In this document: one piece after another, positions 26,696-35,678 of the stretch
How the letters are laid out: the number at the start of each line of letters is the position of its first letter
How positions within the stretch are numbered: the first letter of the stretch is position 1
Assembly: GCF_030283145.1 (NCBI RefSeq)
Contig: NZ_JASNWE010000005.1
Location: 434,001-498,000, forward strand
Direction of reading: 5' to 3'
DNA from: Actinomadura xylanilytica
GTDB taxonomy: Bacteria > Actinomycetota > Actinomycetes > Streptosporangiales > Streptosporangiaceae
Length of the DNA: 64,000 bases
The notes under the pieces: generated by a model
Databases searched by the model: none
What the model saw: the letters and a program-made list of their open reading frames with translations, nothing else
Told to the model about the DNA's origin: nothing
Program-made: the position numbers and the translations under genes

Positions 26696-28363
26696 TTGGA
26701 CGAGGGGCTGACGGAGGTCGTTGAACGGGGTGTGCTGACGGCCTCGGGAGAGGCATGGGCGGTCGCGGTGCGGCGGGCGGAGGTGATCGGCCCGCTGGCG
26801 CTGCGGTCGCGGGTCGGTGTGGATGCGGCGGATGATGCCGCCGCTCAGCTGGGCATTTCCCGGCGGCAGGTGTATGCGCTGTTGAGCCGGTGGCGCCGGG
26901 GCGAAGGCGTGGTTACGGATCTGCTGCCGGGGACCTCAAGTGGCGGGCGCGGGCGGGGCCGGTTGCCGGCGGAGGTGGAGGCGCTGCTGGCTGAGGTTGT
27001 CGGGGCGCGGTATCTGAGCAGGCAGCGCCGGTCGGTGGCGGCGGTCTACCGCGAGGTGGTGCGGCAGTGCCGGATCCGGGGGCTGCCGGTCCCGGCGAGG
27101 AACACGCTGGTGCGGCGGATCGAGGGGCTGGACCCGGTGGCGGTCGCCTCGGTGCGCGAGAGCGCGGACCAGGTTCGTGCGCTGCGGTCGGCGGGCGGGC
27201 AGCCGCCGGTGGTCGAGGGCCTGCTGGAGCAGGTGCAGATGGATCACACGGTGGTCGATGTGGAGGTGGTGGATGATCGGTACCGTCGGCCGATCGGGAG
27301 GCCGTACGTCACTGTGGCGATCGATGTCGCGTCGCGGTGCGTGGTCGGGCTGGTCGTCACGCTGGAGCCGCCGTCGGCGTTGTCGGTGGGGCTGTGCTTG
27401 GCGCACACGGCGACCGACAAGCGGATCTGGCTGGAGCGGCTCGGGGTGCAGGCGGTCTGGCCGATGAGCGGCAAGCCGCGCATGATCCACGTGGACAACG
27501 CGGCGGAGTTCAAGAGCGAGGCGCTGCGACGGGGCTGTGACCAGCATGGGATCACGCTGGAGTACCGGCCCTTGGGGTTGCCGCACTTCGGCGGGATCGT
27601 CGAGCGGCTGATCGGCACGATGATGGAGATGGTGCACGAGCTGCCCGGCACCACCTTCTCCAACCCGGCCGAGCGCGGCGACTACGACAGCCAGGCCAGC
27701 GCGGTGCTGACCGTCGCCGAGCTGAACAAGTGGCTGGCCCTGGCGGTGGCGTCCTACCACGGGCAGGTGCACGGCACGCTGCGGCAGACCCCGGCCGGGC
27801 GGTGGGAGCAGGGCGTTGCCGAGTCCGGCCGCCCGGTCACGGTGGCCGGCGAGACGGCGTTCCTGGTCGACTTCCTGCCGGTGGTCCGCCGCACGTTGAC
27901 CCGGACCGGGTTCACCATCGACCACGTCCAGTACTTCAGCGACGCGCTCAAGCCGTGGATCGCCCGCCGCGACCGGCTGGAGAAGTTCGTGCTGCGCCGC
28001 GACCCGCGCGACATCTCCCGGATCTGGGCTTTGGACCCGGACGGCGGCTCCTATGTGCAGCTGCCCTACCGGACGCTGTCACGGCCGCCGATCAGCGTGT
28101 GGGAACAGCGCGCCGCGATCGCCCGGCTGCGTGAGCAAGGCCGTGACCAGGTTGATGAGCACGCGCTGTTCGCGATGGTGGAGCAGATGCGGCAGATCAC
28201 CGAAACCGCGGCCGCCACCACCCGCAAGGCGCGGCGCCAAGCCCAGCGCCGTTCGGCCGTACCAGCCCGGCCGGTGCCGGCACCGGCACTGCCGCCAGCC
28301 GGTGAGGGCGATCGGGCGGCGGGAGCAACTGCCGAGCCGTTCGAGGTGATCGAGCAGTGGTGA
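26696..28363 (+). CDS. tniA: TniA transposase (DDE, TnsB/Mu family)
   Basis: 555 residues. N-terminal helix-turn-helix domains (AAAQLGISRRQVYALLSRWRR), then an RNase H fold with Asp183 (QVQMDHTVV), Asp267 (IHVDNAAEF) and Glu303 (HFGGIVERLIG) in D-84-D-35-E spacing, a beta-barrel (PISVWEQRA nearby) and a basic C-terminal tail likely to contact TniB. TTG start with GAGG seven bases upstream. It cuts and joins the transposon ends. It overlaps tniB by seven bases. Confidence 0.93.
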   Translation: MDEGLTEVVERGVLTASGEAWAVAVRRAEVIGPLALRSRVGVDAADDAAAQLGISRRQVYALLSRWRRGEGVVTDLLPGTSSGGRGRGRLPAEVEALLAEVVGARYLSRQRRSVAAVYREVVRQCRIRGLPVPARNTLVRRIEGLDPVAVASVRESADQVRALRSAGGQPPVVEGLLEQVQMDHTVVDVEVVDDRYRRPIGRPYVTVAIDVASRCVVGLVVTLEPPSALSVGLCLAHTATDKRIWLERLGVQAVWPMSGKPRMIHVDNAAEFKSEALRRGCDQHGITLEYRPLGLPHFGGIVERLIGTMMEMVHELPGTTFSNPAERGDYDSQASAVLTVAELNKWLALAVASYHGQVHGTLRQTPAGRWEQGVAESGRPVTVAGETAFLVDFLPVVRRTLTRTGFTIDHVQYFSDALKPWIARRDRLEKFVLRRDPRDISRIWALDPDGGSYVQLPYRTLSRPPISVWEQRAAIARLREQGRDQVDEHALFAMVEQMRQITETAAATTRKARRQAQRRSAVPARPVPAPALPPAGEGDRAAGATAEPFEVIEQW

Positions 28364-29280
28364 CCGGGGAGTTGGAGGTCGGCGACCCGGAGGATCTGTC
28401 GCATCTGCATGAGGGGGCCCGGCGCGTGGCGCGGCTGCCCGCGGCTGAGCGGCTGGCCTATGTGCGGGCGGACCGGTGGATCGGGTACACCCGCGCCACT
28501 CAGGCCGTCACCCGGCTGGAGGAGCTGTTGACGTGGCCGGCCAAGCAGCGGATGCCGAACCTGCTGTTGATCGGGCCGACCAACAACGGCAAGTCGATGA
28601 TCGTGGAGAAGTTCCGCCGCACCCATCCACCGGTTTCGCATTCTGATCGGGAGGAGATCCCGGTCCTGGTCGTGCAGATGCCCTCGGATCCGAAGGTGGC
28701 GCGTTTCTACACTGCGTTGCTGTCCGCGCTTGGGGCGCCGCTGCGGCCGCGGCAGGTGCTGCCGGTGCTGGAGCAGCTGACGCTGCGGCTGCTCCGCGAG
28801 ACGGGCGTGCGGGTACTGGTGATCGACGAGCTGCACAATGCGCTGGCCGGACGTGGCGAGGCGCGCCGCGAGTTCCTCAACCTGCTGCGGTTCCTGGGCA
28901 ACGAGCTGCGGATCCCGCTGGTGGGCGTCGGCACCCGTGACGCCTACCTTGCCGTCCGCTCCGACGACCAGCTGGAGAACCGGTTCGCTCCCTTTGTGCT
29001 GCCGCGCTGGGAGCCCGACACCGAAGCCGGCGCGCTGCTGGCCAGCTTCGCCGCAGCGTTCCCGCTGCGCCGCCGCTCCCACCTGGCCGCCCCGGAGATG
29101 GTCGAGTACTTGCTGGCCCGCAGCGAGGGCACCATCGGCGAGCTGGCCGCGCTGCTCACCGACGCCGCCGTCGCGGCGATCGAGTCCGGCGAAGAGGCGA
29201 TCAACCAGCGCACCCTGCTCATGGCGGACTACGCCGGGCCGACCGAACGACGGCGCCTGTTCGAACGCGAACTGGCGTGA
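28357..29280 (+). CDS. tniB: TniB AAA+ ATPase
   Basis: 307 residues of the TniB/TnsC group: Walker A LLIGPTNNGKS (Lys79), Walker B VLVIDELHN (Asp157-Glu158), sensor region PLVGVGTRDAY and a C-terminal helical lid (SEGTIGELAALLTDAAV). It is the target-site regulator that activates TniA. Two GTG codons open the frame; translation is coupled to tniA (7-base overlap) and to tniQ (4-base overlap). Confidence 0.93.
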   Translation: MVTGELEVGDPEDLSHLHEGARRVARLPAAERLAYVRADRWIGYTRATQAVTRLEELLTWPAKQRMPNLLLIGPTNNGKSMIVEKFRRTHPPVSHSDREEIPVLVVQMPSDPKVARFYTALLSALGAPLRPRQVLPVLEQLTLRLLRETGVRVLVIDELHNALAGRGEARREFLNLLRFLGNELRIPLVGVGTRDAYLAVRSDDQLENRFAPFVLPRWEPDTEAGALLASFAAAFPLRRRSHLAAPEMVEYLLARSEGTIGELAALLTDAAVAAIESGEEAINQRTLLMADYAGPTERRRLFERELA

Positions 29281-30490
29281 GATCCGGCAGGCCCCGGCGG
29301 TGGCCGCTGCATCCGCCGCCCGTGCCGGGTGAGGCCCTGTCATCCTGGCTCGCCCGGCTCACCGAGCCCTACGACCTATCGGTCCGGCAACTGCTGGACC
29401 ACAACCTCGGCCCCGCCTCGGCGCTGGCCGCGACGGTGGAGCAGCACGCGCTGGACTGGGACCCGCCGCCGGAGATCCTGGAGGTCCTGGCCGAGCGGAC
29501 GGGTACCGAGCCCGCCGAGCTGCGGTTGATGACCATCGCCGGTGGGTGCCCTGGCTGGCCGACACGCTCGACCCCGATGAGGGCCCAGATGCCTTTCCCA
29601 CCTACGCCCGCCAGGACTCGGTCCTGCTGCGCCGCGGGGAGACTGGCACCAACATCGTCGGGCGGTGGCTGCCCTGGATGCCGGTGGATCGAGAACCCCA
29701 CCGAGCGGCGCCCCGCGTGTGCCCGGTGTGCGCGGCCGATCCCGACCGTGGCGTCGCGCTGACGGCCGGGCTGCTGCTCATGCTCAGCTGCCCCGACCAC
29801 GGGTGCCTGCAGGAACCCGAGGGCTCTGTCCGCATCGGGCACCTCCTGGGCGAGCCGACCCCCGCCCGGCCGGCCCCCGAGCCCGTCGCCGCCGTCGACC
29901 GGCTCACCTGGGAAGCGCTGACCACCGGCACCGTCACCCTGCCCGCCCGTCCGGTTCACCTCGGGGTCTGGCTGCGACTCCTGCGCACCCTCATCGACGA
30001 GGTGAGCATCTCCACCTCCCGCATCCGCGCCGCCTCCGCGCGCATGCTGGACCAGATATGGGAGGCCAGCGGCTGCCCGCCACGCGGCGGCATCACGGTA
30101 TGGCGACCGTACGAACAACTGCGCGATCACCAGCAAGACGCGATGCTCACCGCCGCCGCCACCGCGCTCCACCTGGCCCAGACCGGCGCGATCACCCCGC
30201 GCGGCACCCTCGGCCCGCTGCTGACCGTCCAGCCGCACCAGCCCGTCTACGACGGAGAACCACCCGCCACCACCGGTGACCCGTGGGCACAGTTCCGCCG
30301 TGACGCCGAGGCGGTCTTCGAAGCCGCCCGCACCGAGTCGGCCACCGCCCGCCAGCTACTGGCCCTGTTCACCCACCGTTGCCGGACTCTTCTGGACTTC
30401 GACCGGGAACGGCGGTTCCTGATCGACTGGGGCATCCCGGAGGCGCTCCTGCCGGACGCCTGCGAGTTGGGCCGCCTGGATCTGCTCTGA
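29277..30490 (+). pseudogene. tniQ: TniQ, single-base frameshift
   Basis: The first part (PPVPGEALSSWLARLTEPYDLSVRQLL, the TniQ N-terminal signature) runs to ELRLMTIAGG; there GCC GG-TGG GTG has lost one base and the reading continues in the next frame as VPWLADTLDPDEGPDAFPTYAR. The second part contains the zinc-binding pattern VCPVCAADPDRG...LSCPDHG and a helical C-terminus. TniQ is the target-selection factor of this family. Start ATG overlaps the tniB stop (ATGA type). With one base restored it would be about 404 residues. Confidence 0.85.
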
Positions 30491-30495
30491 CCGTT

Positions 30496-30521
30496 CGTTC
30501 CACTTCCAAGGAAGTGGAACG
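30496..30521 (+). terminator. Hairpin after tniQ
   Basis: Perfect 12-bp stem CGTTCCACTTCC-AA-GGAAGTGGAACG six bases after the tniQ stop. Confidence 0.7.
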
Positions 30522-30972
30522 ACCCCGCAGCGTCCCGATCCCGGGCCGGGAAACCGGACACGGCGTCCTCCTCCCGAACGTGGCCCCAGGGCCAAAGTGG
30601 CGGAGCGTGACGGGCGAGTGGACATAGTGTCCGAACCCGACCGGCGCCGGACCCGCGCGGCCGCCGCCGGACACCGGTCCTGACCTGCGGCGGTTTCACA
30701 GATCCGACCGCGTCCGGGGCGGCGCCACGCCGTTATCCGGCCCCGCCGGTGCGCGGTGCGCCGGACTTATCCCGCCGCACCCGGACCGAAACCCGGCCGG
30801 ACGCCGGACACCGTGTACAGCCTGTGACCTGCACAGAGATCTCTACTTTGGGCCTGGGGTCACGTTCGGGAGAACACCGCCGACACCGTCGGACACGAGT
30901 CGTTCCGAAAGTCGTCCCACAAGATCCGTTCCAGAAAGGGCGTACGAAGACGAATTTCGGTACGCTCTGGGT
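30522..30972 (+). promoter_or_regulatory. Probable res region and tniR promoter
   Basis: About 450 bases without a gene. CGGACAC (or its complement GTGTCCG) occurs at 30555, 30627, 30668, 30805 and 30890, and paired CGTTCC.GAAAG units lie at 30898-30945 just before tniR. Tn402-type elements keep res between tniQ and tniR, so this is the expected resolution site. Which boxes are resolvase half-sites is not settled. Confidence 0.55.
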
Positions 30973-31566
30973 ATGGGAACCGGCAACGATCACTCTCAGG
31001 GCGGCATGGAACTCGGCTACGCCCGCGTCTCCACCACCAGGCAGTCCCTTGAACGCCAGCTCGACGCCCTGGCCGCCGCCGGGATCGGCGACGAACGGAT
31101 CTACGTCGACAAGAAGACCGGCACCACCGTCGACCGCGACGGCCTGAACGCCCTGCTGGCCTATGCCCGGCCCGGCGACACCATCGTCGTGCACACCCTC
31201 GACCGACTCGGCCGCAACCTGCGCGAGGTCCTCAACCTCGTCCACGACCTGGCCGAGAACAACATCGGCGTCCGGTCGCTGGCCGACCCACTCCCGATCA
31301 ACACCACCGACGAGGGCATGGGCCGCATCGCCTTCCTGCTGCTGGCCCTGTTCGCCGAGATGGAACGGACCTTCACGGCCGAACGCGCCGCCCACGCCCG
31401 CACCGTCGCCGAAGCCTCCGGCCGCCAGATCGGCCGCCCTGTCGCCCACCCCGAAGACAAGATCGAGTACGCCCGGCTCCTCAAGGCCCAAGGCGACTCC
31501 CTCGGCATCATCGCCGCCAAGACCGGCATCCCCAAGACCTCCCTGCACCGCTATCTCAACGACTGA
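30973..31566 (+). CDS. tniR: TniR serine resolvase
   Basis: 197 residues: catalytic Ser in LGYARVSTTRQSLERQLDAL, VHTLDRLGRNLREVLNLV, then the E helix with RIAFLLLALFAEMERTFTAERAAHA, and a Hin-type helix-turn-helix (LGIIAAKTGIPKTSLHRYL). It resolves transposon cointegrates at the res region just upstream. Complete and probably functional. Confidence 0.92.
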   Translation: MGTGNDHSQGGMELGYARVSTTRQSLERQLDALAAAGIGDERIYVDKKTGTTVDRDGLNALLAYARPGDTIVVHTLDRLGRNLREVLNLVHDLAENNIGVRSLADPLPINTTDEGMGRIAFLLLALFAEMERTFTAERAAHARTVAEASGRQIGRPVAHPEDKIEYARLLKAQGDSLGIIAAKTGIPKTSLHRYLND

Positions 31567-31856
31567 CAAGCCGCGGCCGGTCGCGGAATCGAGGTTTCTG
31601 AGTTCACCCCCGGGGCCACGGTGACCGTCGATGAGCGCCGTGTCCTGACCTTCGGCCCGAACACCTATTCCCGCGCCCCTGCGGAGGAGTTCCGTGTCCG
31701 TCTGAAAGACAAAGTCGAGAACGCCTGGGCCCGATGGGCGGGCCAGGAACGCCCGCGCGGGGCGCGCCCGCGCAGGGATCACGGCGTTGAGCTGTGCGGG
31801 GTTCCGGTAGTGATCGAGAAACTTTCTCCGGATAGGGTCCTGAGCTGGCGCAGCTT
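31567..31856. other. Intergenic stretch, weak rightward frame
   Basis: The frame continues open after the tniR stop and reads TVDERRVLTFGPNTYSRAP, EEFRVRLKDKVENAWARW from a GTG at 31621 into the DUF4132 terminator. It may be a cut gene, but no family was recognised. Confidence 0.25.
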
Positions 31857-31892
31857 GGTGGCAAGGACGAGGGTCTCCTCGTCCTTGCCACC
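31857..31892 (-). terminator. Perfect 16-bp hairpin after the DUF4132 gene
   Basis: GGTGGCAAGGACGAGG-GTCT-CCTCGTCCTTGCCACC, three bases past the TGA of the leftward gene. Confidence 0.85.
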
Positions 31893-31894
31893 GG

Positions 31895-34800
31895 TCATTG
31901 CATCCTCGCGAGATCGCCGATGATCTCGGACACGGCGACCGGGTCCAGGTCCCCGGTCCCGTTCAGCCGGATGGCGGCGAGCCGCTGCTCGGGCACCTCC
32001 TCCGGATCGTGCGGCGCCAGGCCGGGATGCAACTCGACCAGTGCGCGGCCGGTGCCGGGCAGCGGGCGCGAGAGCAGGCGCGGGCTTTCGCGCAGCCATC
32101 CGCGCCAGGACAGCCCGAAGAGCCACACCGACCGGACCGTGGTGCCCTCGAAGCGGATGAGGCGGCCGGCCTGCCACTCCTCGTCGGTGAGCGCATAGGT
32201 GGGCCGGTCGATCTGGGGGAACGGCTGGGACAGCTCGTAGTCCTCGAACACTTCCCGCCAGAGCTTGACCTCGTCACCGAGGTCGAGCGGGTGCGCGATG
32301 CCGATCTCCGCGCTGCCCGCGAGTGTGAGCGCGTCGTCGTTCACGTTGGCGAACGAGCGGTCCTCGGCGATCCGGAACCCGCGGCCGTCTGCCAGCCAGA
32401 CCAGGCGGCGCGCCACGTTCCAGATCAGGGGGTGGGAGACGAAGTGGTCCTGGAATTCGGCGGCGGTCCAGCGGCGCCGGGTGGCCATGGCCCGCTCCAG
32501 CCGCCGGATCTGCTCGGTCGCCGCGCTCCGCGCCTCCTTCTTGACCGCGGTGAAGCGCTGGTGGGCGGCCGGGGCGAGCTCCTGGTCGTCCTTTGCGGAC
32601 GGTTTCGGGAGCGACTTGAGGCGCTTGCCGTCCCCGTCGAGGACGAAGGGGGTGAGGGTGTGGTCGAACCCGACGGTGAACGAGCGCGGCCCGTAGTCGA
32701 GCACCATCGTGCCGTCGGCGTCCAGGCCGAAGTCCGGGACCAGCCGATCGGCGAGGCGCTCGGCATCCAGGCCCAGCCCGTCCGCGATCTCCTGGATCTT
32801 GTCCTGGGCGCGTCGCTTGAGGCTCTTGGACGGGGCCTTCCGCGAGATGCCGTGCAAGTGCATCAGGGCGATCTCGGTGCCGATCGTGCCGAGCGCGTCC
32901 AGCCCGACGGTGGCCTTGTGGATGCCGCCCGCGGTGGGCCAGGTCCTGATCAGCGGGGTGAGTCGCCGTACCGTCTCGTCTCCGCCGAGCCAGCCGAGCT
33001 GCGCCAGCGCCCAGCCGTCCGGGACCGGTGAACCGTGCAGCTCCCAACGTTCGAAGAGCTCCCAGGCGAAGTCCTCCAGCGAGCGCGGATCGCACATCTC
33101 CCGGACCGCTTCGACACCCGCGTACACCTCGCCCTGCTTCGATATCGCCAGCATCGTCACCACGTGACCGGCCGCCTCCGCCGGGAGGGCCCGCTCCCTG
33201 CCGCGCAAGAGGATCTGCGGCAGCGCGCCCACCGCGGCCCATTCCCCCGGGACGGGGATCTTGGACGGGAGCTTTTCCAGCGGGTCGGCGTTCAGCAGCG
33301 CCTCGATCGCGTCGCCCACCTCGTCACCGGCTGCCCGGGCCTCCGCGACGACCGGCCCGATGCCGGTGTCGGACGCGATGACGTGCAGCGCTGCCTCGGC
33401 GTTCCGGCGGTCCTTCCCGGCCTTGCCCAGCGCGGGCGCGAACAGGTAGCGGGCGGCCGCCACGCCGTGCCGGCCGAGCCAGGCAACGGCAGGGCGGCGG
33501 CCCGCCTTCTTCGCCAGTAGGGCGGCCGCCAACGCCGCGACGTCGGCGCTGAGGCAGGGGCCGAGGAGCTTGCCGCACGCCGCGGGGGCTACCCGGGCGG
33601 CGGACAGCGCCAACGGGATCGCGTCCGTGCCGTACCGGCCCAGCACGGACCCCACCCACGGCACGTCCGCCTCGGACCAGTAGTGGTATTCCGGTTCTTT
33701 CCAGTCGGCGAGCAGAGGACGGACGACCTCCTCGGGGCCCTGCGGGAAGAGGTCGTCCCAGTTCCGGCCACTGGTCCGGTACTCCTTCACCTTGAGGCCC
33801 CAGTCGGTGTCCGCCGGGATCCGCCAGAACTGGTTGCGGACGGGGTTGGAAGCCGCCCAGGCATCGCGTTCGCCGTCGAGCCAGGCCAGCTCCCGCCCCT
33901 CCGGCGGCGTCAGGCCGGTGATGACGACGGGCTTGGCCTTCTTGCGCTTCCGCGTCCAGGGCGGGTCGACCAGCAGCGGCGGAAGCTCGTCCGGCGCCGC
34001 GTCCGGAACACGCGGGTCGGCGGCGATGACCTCCTCGACCGCGGCGCGTTCCGCGTCGGGAATGTCCGGCAGCAGCGCGGCGGTCACCTCCGGATGCGCC
34101 CGGACGTGCTCGGCGAGCAGGTCGCTCCGCCCGGCGGCCAGCAGCCGCAGCGCCCGCGCCGGGAACCGCGTCATCGCCTTCGCCAGGACCGTCGGGACCT
34201 CGGGGCGGCTCCTGCGATCGAGCAGCGCCTGGAAGGCCCCGTCGTACGGCATCAGGCCGATCACTTCGACCAGCCGCTTCTCCTTGCCGTAGACGCGGTC
34301 ACGGTCGAGGGCGTCGAGGAAGAGCGGCAGGGCGTCCTCACCAGCGGCGTCCGCGAGCGTGACGAACAGGCCCGTCGAGCAGTTCTCCCTGTTGAACACG
34401 TCCTCCTGGGCCAGTCGCCCCGGCGTGCTGAACGTATGGCACAGCAGCGTCCAGGCGATCCCCCAGGTGTCGTCGGCGCCGCACTCCTCCAGCCAGTCGA
34501 GGCGGGTCGGCACGAGGTAGGAGACGAGCACCTTCCTGACCGGGTTCGTGCGGTGCTCCGCCAGCCGGTCGACCGCGTCCTGGAACTCCTCGTCGGACGC
34601 GGCGGCGAGCAGGATCCGCATGCGCTGGGCAACCTCCAGGTCCCAGTGGATCGCGCCGTCGCGGTCGAGCCTCAGCTTCCAGTCCCGCCCGGCAGCCTCC
34701 ACCTCGAAGTCGAGAGTGCCCGTCTCGACCAGCGCGCACGCGGCGAACGCCACCCCGTGCGCGTGCACCCAGCCGTCCACGTCGATGTTCCAGACCACCG

Positions 34801-35125
34801 GCCGCCAGTTCCCCAGATCCTTGCCGCGCCGCGCGCTCGGCGCGACCTCCAGCAACAGCCTGAGCGCCGCGGCCCCCATCGGATCGGGCTCGCCCTCCAG
34901 GTGCCGCCGGACGCGGTCGCGCCAGTCCAGGTCCGCCAGGCGGTCCACCAGGCCGGGGTCCTTCCCCAGCTCCTTGGCGATCTTTTCCGGGATCCATGTC
35001 GGGGCGGCAGGCAATGGCTGGATCCGGGTGCCGGGGTGCCCGCCGCGGCGGGGATGGAGCTGGCGGCGCAGGCTGGACGGGAGCAGCAGGACGTCCTCGT
35101 CCGCCGCGGTTCGATGATCGGCCAT
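31895..35125 (-). CDS. DUF4132-domain protein (MolR-like), Tn402-type cargo
   Basis: 1076 residues, cytoplasmic. The first about 750 residues are helical, HEAT-like in periodicity (repeated LL..LP..A..LLA segments). The C-terminal about 300 residues carry the DUF4132 signature: KSLKRRAQDKIQEIADGLGL, LDYGPRSFTVGFDHTLTPFV, LIWNVARRLVWLADGRGFRI, AEIGIAHPLDLG and QPFPQIDRPTYALTDEEW. The family includes E. coli MolR and proteins coupled to WGR/poly-ADP-ribose themes, but no reaction is established. It has its own start, terminator and opposite direction inside the tni element, so it is cargo, possibly a defence or stress function; that is inference. Confidence 0.85.
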   Translation of the reverse strand: MADHRTAADEDVLLLPSSLRRQLHPRRGGHPGTRIQPLPAAPTWIPEKIAKELGKDPGLVDRLADLDWRDRVRRHLEGEPDPMGAAALRLLLEVAPSARRGKDLGNWRPVVWNIDVDGWVHAHGVAFAACALVETGTLDFEVEAAGRDWKLRLDRDGAIHWDLEVAQRMRILLAAASDEEFQDAVDRLAEHRTNPVRKVLVSYLVPTRLDWLEECGADDTWGIAWTLLCHTFSTPGRLAQEDVFNRENCSTGLFVTLADAAGEDALPLFLDALDRDRVYGKEKRLVEVIGLMPYDGAFQALLDRRSRPEVPTVLAKAMTRFPARALRLLAAGRSDLLAEHVRAHPEVTAALLPDIPDAERAAVEEVIAADPRVPDAAPDELPPLLVDPPWTRKRKKAKPVVITGLTPPEGRELAWLDGERDAWAASNPVRNQFWRIPADTDWGLKVKEYRTSGRNWDDLFPQGPEEVVRPLLADWKEPEYHYWSEADVPWVGSVLGRYGTDAIPLALSAARVAPAACGKLLGPCLSADVAALAAALLAKKAGRRPAVAWLGRHGVAAARYLFAPALGKAGKDRRNAEAALHVIASDTGIGPVVAEARAAGDEVGDAIEALLNADPLEKLPSKIPVPGEWAAVGALPQILLRGRERALPAEAAGHVVTMLAISKQGEVYAGVEAVREMCDPRSLEDFAWELFERWELHGSPVPDGWALAQLGWLGGDETVRRLTPLIRTWPTAGGIHKATVGLDALGTIGTEIALMHLHGISRKAPSKSLKRRAQDKIQEIADGLGLDAERLADRLVPDFGLDADGTMVLDYGPRSFTVGFDHTLTPFVLDGDGKRLKSLPKPSAKDDQELAPAAHQRFTAVKKEARSAATEQIRRLERAMATRRRWTAAEFQDHFVSHPLIWNVARRLVWLADGRGFRIAEDRSFANVNDDALTLAGSAEIGIAHPLDLGDEVKLWREVFEDYELSQPFPQIDRPTYALTDEEWQAGRLIRFEGTTVRSVWLFGLSWRGWLRESPRLLSRPLPGTGRALVELHPGLAPHDPEEVPEQRLAAIRLNGTGDLDPVAVSEIIGDLARMQ

Positions 35126-35548
35126 GGGCTCTCACCGTAGTCACACACCCTGACAAACGACCACGCATCCCGATTTACGTCGTTCGCAAGGGGTCTCCAG
35201 GTCGGTGAGGATCTCCGAGGCGGTCGCCTCGTCCAGTTCCTCGAAGGTCCGCCCGCGTTCCCGACCGACCGCAAGCCCGTCAGGGAGGCGTGCATGAGCG
35301 CGGCTGCGCGTTCTGCGGCTCGCCGTAGCTTCAGGACTCCGGGCTGTGGAGGCCGCCTCCGACGACGACGGTTGCGCCCGTCCGGCGGACGTCGGCAACA
35401 TCATCACCAAGCAACGCCCCGACTTTTACTCCCGCAATTGCAGCTACCCCCATGGATCTGTTCGGCGCCACGTGGGACCGCTACACCCACGCCACGGGCC
35501 TCGCGGTTTGACGGTCAACCGCCAACGTGAAGAGATCTTCTGACATCT
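35126..35548 (-). pseudogene. Gene remnant upstream of DUF4132
   Basis: At about 35310-35141 the minus strand encodes HARLPDGLAVGRERGRTFEELDE, ASEILTDLETPC, then a stop; it resembles a gene tail but has no start and no family. The rest, up to the transposon end, holds no gene. Confidence 0.35.
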
Positions 35549-35573
35549 GTGCAGAGGACTTCTGAAAGCGACA
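35549..35573 (-). repeat. Right terminal repeat of the Tn402-type transposon
   Basis: On the minus strand it starts TGTCGCTTTCAGAAG and ends CTCTGCAC. A second TGTCAGAAG unit follows inward. Matches the left end at 21 of 25 positions. Confidence 0.85.
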
Positions 35574-35678
35574 GCGTCCCCGTGATCGCGAACCGGCGGT
35601 TCGGTTCGCAGAACTCGTTCTCACTCAAAGGTGGGTTCGGGGTACTTCTGGGAATCGTTTGTGACAGTCTCCGGTGCC
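35574..35678 (+). promoter_or_regulatory. Right half of the interrupted recombinase upstream region
   Basis: Starts with the 7-bp target repeat GCGTCCC and continues with GATCGCGAACCGGCGGTTCG and GGTACTTCTGGGAATCGTTT. The uninterrupted counterpart is at about 4645-4767. Half-sites of the GTTC.CAGAAC / TTCTG.GAA type suggest a res site. Confidence 0.55.

Larger units (their letters stand above)
26553..35573. mobile_element. Tn402/Tn5053-type transposon carrying a DUF4132 gene
   Basis: Terminal 25-bp inverted repeats at 26553-26577 and 35549-35573 both start TGTCG and end CTCTGCAC, agreeing at 21 of 25 positions. The right one (TGTCGCTTTCAGAAGTCC...) closely resembles the known Tn402/Tn5053 end TGTC..TTTCAGAAG. 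Both ends are flanked flush by the direct repeat GCGTCCC (26546-26552, 35574-35580). Contents in order: tniA, tniB, tniQ (frameshifted), a probable res region, tniR, then the leftward 1076-residue DUF4132 gene. Related elements usually make 5-bp duplications; here 7 bp match. It sits in the upstream region of the Tn3-element recombinase, consistent with the known preference of this family for res sites. Confidence 0.88.

Noticed and set aside
30496..31892. CRISPR-like array from repeated hairpins and heptamers
   Set aside because: Repeats are too short and unevenly spaced, and no cas genes are present.
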